The notes below the pieces were generated by a model. It ran no database searches. It worked only from the letters and a program-made list of their open reading frames with translations, and was not told the DNA's origin. Positions 6,963 to 11,651 of a DNA stretch of 11,651 nucleotides are shown here, piece after piece. The first letter of the stretch is position 1; every line of letters begins with the position of its first letter. The translations under genes and the position numbers were made by a program. Source of the stretch: an uncultured Clostridia bacterium (GTDB lineage: Bacteria > Bacillota > Clostridia > TANB77 > CAG-508); contig CALXRJ010000131.1 of assembly GCA_944390615.1 (NCBI GenBank), positions 1 to 11,651 on the forward strand. Direction: 5' to 3'.

Positions 6963-7844
6963 TTAGGCACGTGGATGTGCTTTTTTGTATATATCATTTA
7001 TGCCACCATTTTGAAATTGCATATATACTTGTGTTGATGATATATCAGAATGTCCTAACATCATCTGAATGGATTTTAAATCTGCTCCATTTTGTAGTAA
7101 GTGTGTGGCAAATGAATGTCGAAGCGTATGTGGTGTAATATCTTTTGTGATATTGGCCTGCTCTTGGTAATATTTTATGATTTTCCAGAATCCTTGTCTA
7201 GTTAATCTTCTTCCATTTAGATTAACAAATAATGCTTTTTCTTTATCTACTTTTACTAATATATCTCGTGCTTCTTCTATATATTCTTTCAAAGCATCTA
7301 GACACATTTTTCCTAAAGGAATTAGCCTTTTTTTGTTTCCATTGTCACAAAATACGGTTCCTTCTTCTAAATTTACATTTTCGACATTTAAAGAGATTAT
7401 TTCTGATACTCGCATTCCTGTTGCATAAGCAAATTCTAACATAGCTTTGTCTCTTACTCCCTTTAAATCAATATCTTTTGGTTGTTCTAATAATAGTTCT
7501 ACTTCTTCTGCCGTTAATATACAAGGTGTTCTTTTTTCTATTTTTGGTGATTGTATATTTTCTGTTGGGTCTTCTACATTTTTCTTGTTTTTTACCTCAT
7601 ATTGATAAAATGCTCTTATGGATGCAATTGTTCTCGATATGGTAGATGGTTTTTTGTTTTGCTCTGTTAAGTAATTCAAATAGTCTTTTATATCTTTTTC
7701 TTTTACTTTATTATATTTTATTTCTTTTTCTGTTAAATATTTTTCAAATTGTTTTAAGTCTCTTTTGTAGGATTGAAGTGTATTATTAGAAACCCCTTTA
7801 TCTAGTTCCAGAAATTTTAAAAATTGTTTTAATTGTTTTTCCAT
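6963..7844 (-). CDS. xerD: Site-specific tyrosine recombinase, XerD type
   Basis: A 293-residue tyrosine recombinase of Xer size. The N-terminal SAM-like core-binding domain covers about 1-90 (SNNTLQSYKRDLKQFEKYL, then KPSTISRTIASIRAFYQY). The catalytic domain shows every active-site residue: R145 in YATGMRVSEI, a beta-hairpin lysine near 171-172 (GNKKRLIPLG), H239-x-x-R242 in PHTLRHSFATHLL, H265 in LGHSDISST and the nucleophile Y274 in TQVYM. It ends in the Xer-like KKAHPRA. Such enzymes resolve chromosome dimers at dif; no phage or integron genes are near, and the spoIIM neighbourhood suits a chromosomal Xer. XerC versus XerD naming is by overall resemblance only. The ATG at 7842-7844 has a weak GGGGA-type ribosome site. 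No dif site is recognised here. Confidence 0.88.
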   Translation of the reverse strand: MEKQLKQFLKFLELDKGVSNNTLQSYKRDLKQFEKYLTEKEIKYNKVKEKDIKDYLNYLTEQNKKPSTISRTIASIRAFYQYEVKNKKNVEDPTENIQSPKIEKRTPCILTAEEVELLLEQPKDIDLKGVRDKAMLEFAYATGMRVSEIISLNVENVNLEEGTVFCDNGNKKRLIPLGKMCLDALKEYIEEARDILVKVDKEKALFVNLNGRRLTRQGFWKIIKYYQEQANITKDITPHTLRHSFATHLLQNGADLKSIQMMLGHSDISSTQVYMQFQNGGINDIYKKAHPRA

Positions 7845-7904
7845 TGTTATTCCCCATCTCTTTTATATTTTATGCAATCTTTTATTTACATAAGGTTCTT
7901 ATAT

Positions 7905-7933
7905 GTTATATCAAACTAATCAAAAAAAGTAAA
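7905..7933 (-). promoter_or_regulatory. Candidate promoter of xerD
   Basis: On the minus strand TTTACT (7928-7933), a 17-bp spacer and TATAAC (7905-7910), about 60 bp before the xerD start. The match is moderate (4 of 6 and 5 of 6), and in such A+T-rich DNA chance matches are common. Confidence 0.35.
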
Positions 7934-7976
7934 TAGTTTTTTTAGATTTTTTTCACTTTTTTTAGATAAACACTTC

Positions 7977-8210
7977 CTACTCTCAGTATATTCATATTGC
8001 AGAGTAGCTTCCAACGGTTATTGCTCTAAAATTTATGGAATCACGAATGTGACCAAAGTAGCAGATAGAGCATCTTATACTTAAATGAAATGAGGAAGCC
8101 CGAAGAATGTAGGGAGAGGCTCGTTTCATTTGAGTTTAGATGCTCTTCTGCTACGACGGGAGCCGAGGAATGCAATAAATTTTAGAGCAATAACCGTTGG
8201 AAGCGGCTTA
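7977..8210. repeat. Long two-tier palindromic element in the spoIIM-xerD spacer (MITE-like element or structured RNA)
   Basis: The 400-bp spacer between xerD and spoIIM holds no gene but a striking inverted repeat. Outer arms at 8007-8036 and 8175-8204 are a perfect 30-bp match (GCTTCCAACGG... with ...CCGTTGGAAGC). An inner pair, 8058-8094 with 8120-8154, matches over about 35 bp with one bulge, one mismatch and two G-U pairs. A GC-rich apical hairpin at 8095-8119 caps it. Two asymmetrical side segments (8037-8057, containing a TCAC/GTGA hairpin, and 8155-8174) interrupt the stem. A separate hairpin, CTACTCT/AGAGTAG at 7977-7983 and 8001-8007, abuts the left arm. The core is richer in G+C than its flanks. 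The wobble pairs are G-U only if the plus strand is the RNA. No target duplication or open frame is evident, and I do not recognise the family. Confidence 0.75.
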
Positions 8211-8244
8211 TTCCAGCAAAAAAAATAATTATAGAGTTACGCTA

Positions 8245-8892
8245 CTAAAAATTAATATATCTCATTCCTATTTGCAACAAATAAATAGATATTTCATTTT
8301 CAATAAAACTTGCTATAATCAAAACGCCTAGCATTATAAGAGAAATGATGGTATGTCTTATGATTTCTATTTTAATATTTTCCTTTCTTCTATTATTTAT
8401 AATCTCTTTATATAAAGTTATGCTACTAACTCCCATCGTAAGAAGTGCTGGTATAAAAAATATATTCTGTAAAAGTAAGGTTAGTAAACAAAAAATAATT
8501 CCTTTTCCCATTCCTAGTGTTAAAGTAATAGCTGATACCGTATAACCAAGACAAAATCCTCGCAATAGGATGATTCCTAATACCACTGGCATTCCTATTA
8601 TAGTTGTCCCTGCCAACCATACAATAATGGCTAATATTATGTTACTTTTCATAGAGTCTACCACTAAAGATGCTTTATCAATTTTTTCTAAAGATTTAAA
8701 TTTCTCTATAAAGTCAGAAATATAGGTTGTTATAGTTGTTTCTTTTTCTACAGAACAATTATTAATAAACATGACACTAATAAATAAGCCAATTAAAAAT
8801 ATTAACATAACTAATATGTATTCTTTAAAATGATTTCTAGTATATTCGGTTATCGTATTACGGAAAGCTGAAACTTTTTTATTTTTTTTCAT
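8245..8892 (-). CDS. spoIIM: Stage II sporulation protein M
   Basis: A 215-residue polytopic membrane protein of the SpoIIM family. With SpoIID and SpoIIP it forms the complex in the mother-cell membrane that degrades septal peptidoglycan and drives engulfment of the forespore. Seen: a short basic N-terminus, a first membrane segment at about 25-44, then a four-segment block at about 84-158 and 179-198. That block contains the family's conserved stretch AGTTIIGMPVVLGIILLRG followed by FCLGYTVSA. The ATG at 8890-8892 has AAAAGGAG at 8898-8905, five bases away. It is transcribed alone, as the preceding operon ends at a terminator near 8960. In relatives the gene is under mother-cell sigma-E. 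The 67-bp leader holds only weak resemblance to such a promoter (a CATTAGAT-like -10), so I do not call it. Confidence 0.93.
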   Translation of the reverse strand: MKKNKKVSAFRNTITEYTRNHFKEYILVMLIFLIGLFISVMFINNCSVEKETTITTYISDFIEKFKSLEKIDKASLVVDSMKSNIILAIIVWLAGTTIIGMPVVLGIILLRGFCLGYTVSAITLTLGMGKGIIFCLLTLLLQNIFFIPALLTMGVSSITLYKEIINNRRKENIKIEIIRHTIISLIMLGVLIIASFIENEISIYLLQIGMRYINF

Positions 8893-8956
8893 ATAATCTC
8901 CTTTTATTGTTTTCTATCTAATGTTTATTCTTGGGATTTTATTTTATGACCAAAAT

Positions 8957-8980
8957 AAAAAAGGGAATATTCTCCCTTTC
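8957..8980 (-). terminator. Rho-independent terminator after the EndoQ gene
   Basis: On the minus strand AAAGGGA (8973-8979 complement) pairs with TCCCTTT (8960-8966 complement) around a 6-nt loop, followed by a T-rich run. It separates the two-gene operon upstream from spoIIM. Confidence 0.8.
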
Positions 8981-9045
8981 TATTGTTTAATAATAAATTG
9001 ATTTCTTCTTATCAGTATGAAAAAAGTAAACATGCCTCATTTTTA

Positions 9046-10239
9046 TTAATTGGCAATTACTTTTCCATAAACACCGCCACCACCAGAGTGGACTTGTATG
9101 TTTCCCTTTATACTATTCATAATATTTTTAGCTACTTTTTCTCCTACAACAGCTTCTATATCATCTTGTGAAATTTTGTGTAAAATGTTCATTTCTGTTT
9201 CGAAATGATTTAATAGTTTTTCTACTGTTTTTCCCCCTACACCTGGTATAAAACTTAGAGGAACCTGATAGATGTATGGTGGTCTATTTTTAGGACTTTT
9301 GGTTTCTTTTTTGTCTTTTATCAGTTCAATTCGATCAAAAACACCAAAAGTTATGTTTTGCCCTCCACATTTTGGACAAACTGTTGCTGCTTCATCTATT
9401 TCTATTGAGGCATTACAGTCTTCACAAAAACTTCTATGGTATTTTCCTAGTTTTGGATCTAAACCATAATTGGCTATAACTTTTCTTCCCTCTTCATTTT
9501 TTAAAGCTTTTACTATTTCTTGGAATGATATATCTTCTACCTGCATTTTGTTATATTCTCTTGCTATTCTTGGAAGAGAGTGAGCATCTGAGTTGGTTAC
9601 AAAGGTTTTATTTTCCAGTTCTGAAATTTGATCTGCTAAATATGTATCTGAACTAAGCCCTAACTCTACTGCAAATATTTTGTCGTATTTTTCTTTGAAT
9701 ATTTCTTGTAATCGATCTGCACAGTTTCCATAATAACTTTTGTGTGGTGTGAAAATGTGTGCTGGTATTAAAATTCCGTTATATTTTTCTACTATATCGA
9801 TTAAATCATAGCCAGATAAATCAGATCGTTGCGTACTTAAGGTTATATTTTTTACATGTTTAGCAAGTTCTGTTGAAAATCCTTTTATATCTTTTAAATA
9901 CGGAAAAAAACATACATTGTGAGCACTGCCTGCTTTTCCATTTCTGCCGACTTCTGTGGTTTCTACTTCACTTCCTAATAAAATACATACTTTATCTTTG
10001 TATATAATTCCTCCATCTTTTAATTCATAGGCATCTCCTGTTTGTAAGAATTTTTCTATATCTTCTATAACATAAGGTGATGCACAGTCTATAATACCTG
10101 CTACTTGTATTCCTTTTCTGTCTGAACATTCTTTGGCAATGTTTCCAAAATTTAAACTTCTTGCTCCTGTTATTTTGATTGGTTTTCCACTTTCTGATCT
10201 TCCAATATGAATATGTAAGTCTGCAAATATTTCGTACAT
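9046..10239 (-). CDS. Endonuclease Q (EndoQ)-like PHP-domain endonuclease
   Basis: A 397-residue PHP-fold metal-dependent enzyme closely resembling EndoQ, which nicks DNA 5' to deaminated bases (uracil, hypoxanthine, xanthine) and abasic sites. Seen: DLHIH at 7-11 (D7, H9, H11); E91 in LGSEVETTE; H107; PAHIFTPHKSYYG around H161; and NSDAHSL (D218, H220). Together these give the PHP metal centre. A four-cysteine zinc knuckle follows (C272-x-x-C275 ... C288-x-x-C291), then a helix-hairpin-helix-like segment (SFIPGVGGKTVEKLL, about 329-343) and the glycine-rich tail VHSGGGGVYGKV. The order PHP, zinc finger, HhH is that of EndoQ rather than of DNA polymerase X or histidinol phosphatase. The ATG at 10237-10239 has GGAGG at 10251-10255 (11 nt, long). 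It lies 6 nt after the stop of the HD-GYP-like gene, so the two form an operon. Confidence 0.9.
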   Translation of the reverse strand: MYEIFADLHIHIGRSESGKPIKITGARSLNFGNIAKECSDRKGIQVAGIIDCASPYVIEDIEKFLQTGDAYELKDGGIIYKDKVCILLGSEVETTEVGRNGKAGSAHNVCFFPYLKDIKGFSTELAKHVKNITLSTQRSDLSGYDLIDIVEKYNGILIPAHIFTPHKSYYGNCADRLQEIFKEKYDKIFAVELGLSSDTYLADQISELENKTFVTNSDAHSLPRIAREYNKMQVEDISFQEIVKALKNEEGRKVIANYGLDPKLGKYHRSFCEDCNASIEIDEAATVCPKCGGQNITFGVFDRIELIKDKKETKSPKNRPPYIYQVPLSFIPGVGGKTVEKLLNHFETEMNILHKISQDDIEAVVGEKVAKNIMNSIKGNIQVHSGGGGVYGKVIAN

Positions 10240-10245
10240 GTATTT

Positions 10246-11094
10246 TTATTCCTCCACTTTGTATTTTGATTTATGGTTTAATACTTTTTTGGCTGTATCA
10301 TCACTAAATAATGCTCTACTTGTTTTTTTGGTTGCTGCTGCTAATTCTTTCATTTTTTCCATATCTGTTTTTTCTGCTGTTTTTGGTTCTACTTGGTCTA
10401 ACATTTCTTTTGCTTTACTTTTTTCATTTTTATTTAGTGCTTCATTGATTTTTTCTGCATATTGATTGGATAATGTGGCTATTAATGTTTTTACATTTGC
10501 TTCTTTATTGTGTAAGTGAACTAATTTTTTTATAATTGGAACATCTATGGTTTCTCTTATGGTTATATGTTCTAATTCTTTGATAAATTCTATAAATAAT
10601 TCCATGTATCGATTGTCGGTATATTTTAGGTTTCTTTCTTTTAGTACAACTAAAGCTTCTTCGGTTGAAAAAGCATCTCTTTCTACTCTATTTAAAATTA
10701 ATCCTGTAAATTGATCTACTACCTCTAATATATCACTTTCTTTTTCTCTTGGTGTGCTTCCACTATATCGATTTACTTCTTCACACATTTTGCAAAAACG
10801 TTTGCTGAAACCTAATGTAGATAGATATTCTGCTCCTTCTTTTGCAAATGTTTCTAGTTTTCCTATTTTTTGAGCATTTTCTATTTTTTTACAATTACAT
10901 AAAAGCATAGCTGTTAACACTACATTTTCATCTACATTGATTTTCATGTATTCTATAAATAGTTTTGCAATTTCTGTTTTTAATACGATTGATTTATCAA
11001 AAAATATTCCTGTCTTTTTAGATAAATAGTATGTTATTAACATTTTTTGTGATAAACTTCTTTCTTCTAATATATAAGTTGCAAAATCATCCAT
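10246..11094 (-). CDS. Hypothetical protein with a degenerate HD-GYP-like domain, operonic with EndoQ
   Basis: A 282-residue cytosolic protein with no recognised name. Residues about 40-175 follow the order of an HD-GYP phosphodiesterase domain. DENVVLTAMLLCNCKK (55-70) sits where the family has a helix ending in L-L-H-D-I-G-K. It is followed by a KEGAEYLSTLGFSK block and then SDILEVVDQFTGLILNR with AFSTEEALVVLKE (120-152), which resembles the I-L-x-V-A-D-x-F-D-A-L ... S-x-E-E-A-L signature. The metal-binding HD is replaced by C66-N-C68, and the H-H-E ... G-Y-P stretch by C101-K-M-C104 and RYSGSTPRE, so phosphodiesterase activity is not expected. The tail from about 210 is charged and helical. 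The ATG at 11092-11094 has AGGAGG at 11101-11106, and a promoter lies just upstream. The HD-GYP relationship is pattern recognition and needs a profile search. Confidence 0.65.
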   Translation of the reverse strand: MDDFATYILEERSLSQKMLITYYLSKKTGIFFDKSIVLKTEIAKLFIEYMKINVDENVVLTAMLLCNCKKIENAQKIGKLETFAKEGAEYLSTLGFSKRFCKMCEEVNRYSGSTPREKESDILEVVDQFTGLILNRVERDAFSTEEALVVLKERNLKYTDNRYMELFIEFIKELEHITIRETIDVPIIKKLVHLHNKEANVKTLIATLSNQYAEKINEALNKNEKSKAKEMLDQVEPKTAEKTDMEKMKELAAATKKTSRALFSDDTAKKVLNHKSKYKVEE

Positions 11095-11127
11095 TTTTTT
11101 CCTCCTACGTGTCTATTATACATTTTT

Positions 11128-11156
11128 ATTATATTTCATATTTCTACAAATGGCAA
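11128..11156 (-). promoter_or_regulatory. Promoter of the HD-GYP-like/EndoQ operon
   Basis: On the minus strand TTGCCA (11151-11156), a 17-bp spacer and TATAAT (11128-11133). A second TATAAT occurs at 11115-11120 without a well-placed -35. The predicted start near 11121 leaves a leader of about 27 nt before the ATG. Confidence 0.65.
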
Positions 11157-11252
11157 GTAGTTTTCTAAATTTTTTTGCAAAAAAAGTCGATTAAATTGCT
11201 TTCATATTTTTTTGATATTTTCATTATTTATTAAAAAGATTTATACATAAAA

Positions 11253-11283
11253 ATATGGGTATCATTCTATCAGATGCCCATAT
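11253..11283 (-). terminator. Rho-independent terminator downstream of the nuclease-like pseudogene
   Basis: The two 11-nt arms (11273-11283 and 11253-11263) read ATATGGGCATC and GATACCCATAT on the minus strand. They pair over 11 positions with one non-Watson-Crick pair around a 9-nt loop, and are followed by TTTTATG. It marks the end of the transcript entering from the right edge and isolates the operon that starts at 11094. Confidence 0.8.
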
Positions 11284-11316
11284 CTCTTAATTATTTTTAG
11301 TGGTCGTTATATTTCT

Positions 11317-11651
11317 CTACTGTTGTTTTTCTATTTTTTTTATTTCTTCCTCACTTAATCCTGTTATATCTGAAATTTGTTCTATTGACATTTGCATTTT
11401 TAGTAGTTTTTTGGCAACTTCTATATTAGTAAGTTTCTTGCCCTGTTCTAGTCCGTTCCTTTTTTCCCTGCTCTAGTCCGTTCCTTTTTTCCCTGCTCTA
11501 GTCCGCTCTTTTTTGCCCTGCTCTAGTCCGCTCTTTTTTGCCCTGCTCTAGTCCGCTCTTTTTTGCCTAATTCTAGTCCGCTCTTTTTTGCCTAATTCTA
11601 GTCCGCTCTTTTTTGCCCTGCTCTAGTCCGCTCTTTTTTGCCTAACTCTAG
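11317..11651 (-). pseudogene. 3' end of an Rpn/PD-(D/E)XK-family nuclease (putative transposase) gene, frame broken by a 25-bp tandem array
   Basis: Only the last 51 codons form an open frame (11472 to the TAG at 11317-11319). Its C-terminal helix pair, with TNIEVAKKLLKMQM then SIEQISDITGLSEEEIKK, matches the usual tail of Rpn-type recombination-promoting nucleases. Those proteins often carry a GLEQGKKE octapeptide repeated just before this tail. Here the equivalent DNA unit is 25 nt rather than 24, so each copy shifts the frame, and a TAG at 11473-11475 is directly in frame upstream. There is no start codon for the tail alone. The gene is thus either broken, read with frameshifts, or switched by repeat number; the body of the gene is off the window. 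Family assignment rests on the tail and repeat only. Confidence 0.6.
11448..11651. repeat. 25-bp direct tandem repeat array (at least eight copies, runs to the window edge)
   Basis: The plus-strand word CTAGTCCG recurs at 11448, 11473, 11498, 11523, 11548, 11573, 11598 and 11623, with a ninth copy cut at 11648. The spacing is exactly 25 bp each time, with no spacers. Three sub-types differ by a few bases: the two copies nearest the tail have TTCCTTTTTTCCC, most others CTCTTTTTTGCCC, and three have CTAA or CTAAC in place of CCTGC. Each unit contains a run of six T (A on the coding strand) and a TAG on the minus strand. Confidence 0.95.

Noticed and set aside
7972..8000. Possible dif site near xerD (ACTTCCTA at 7972 resembles the start of the Bacillus dif sequence)
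   Set aside because: The match ends after eight bases and the second half-site is absent; the region instead forms the CTACTCT/AGAGTAG hairpin.
8037..8174. Palindrome as an intrinsic terminator for spoIIM
   Set aside because: Stem far too long, interrupted by large side loops, and no U-tract follows either arm.
8426..8620. A 64-codon minus-strand open frame inside spoIIM
   Set aside because: It lies wholly within spoIIM in another frame, and the spoIIM frame carries the family signature.
8900..8950. Sigma-E-like promoter before spoIIM
   Set aside because: Expected on biological grounds, but the -10-like CATTAGAT and A-rich -35 region match the consensus too poorly to call.
11448..11651. 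Short regular direct repeats suggestive of a CRISPR array
   Set aside because: Units are contiguous with a 25-bp period and no unique spacers, and no cas gene is near; it is a coding-type minisatellite.

Overview
The base composition is strongly A+T-rich. The window carries spoIIM (endospore formation), a phenylalanine T-box, an attenuated infC-rpmI-rplT leader and an EndoQ-type PHP endonuclease. Together these point to a spore-forming, low-GC Bacillota, most likely an uncultured clostridial lineage. I cannot name a genus. Every gene I can support lies on the minus strand, so transcription runs from high to low coordinates.

Layout in the direction of transcription. (i) 11651-11317: the broken 3' end of what looks like an Rpn/PD-(D/E)XK-type nuclease (putative transposase) gene. 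It runs through a 25-bp tandem array whose period is not a multiple of three and ends at a terminator at 11283-11253. (ii) 11094-9046: a two-gene operon with its own promoter, encoding a degenerate HD-GYP-like protein and an endonuclease Q homologue, closed by a terminator near 8960. (iii) 8892-8245: spoIIM, alone. (iv) 8244-7845: a 400-bp spacer holding a long two-tier palindrome that no gene explains. (v) 7844-6963: xerD-type tyrosine recombinase. (vi) 6918-3062: promoter, Phe-specific T-box leader, pheS, pheT. (vii) 3029-1652: consensus promoter, L20-type attenuator leader, infC (probably starting at AUC), rpmI, rplT, terminator. (viii) 1621-1: an amidohydrolase of the MTA/SAH deaminase family overlapping a 5'-methylthioadenosine/SAH nucleosidase gene that is cut by the window edge.

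How the genes work together. Regions vi and vii are a translation block: phenylalanyl-tRNA synthetase controlled by uncharged tRNA-Phe, next to IF3-L35-L20 controlled by L20 and probably by IF3 itself through its non-AUG start. Region viii handles the nucleoside by-products of S-adenosylmethionine use. Regions iii and v are typical chromosomal functions (forespore engulfment, chromosome dimer resolution). Region ii pairs a repair endonuclease for deaminated DNA bases with a protein that seems to have lost its HD active site.

The core genes are ordinary and well preserved. The parts worth a second look are the palindrome at 7977-8210, the non-triplet 25-bp array at the right edge, the cysteine-substituted HD-GYP-like partner of EndoQ, and the AUC start of infC.
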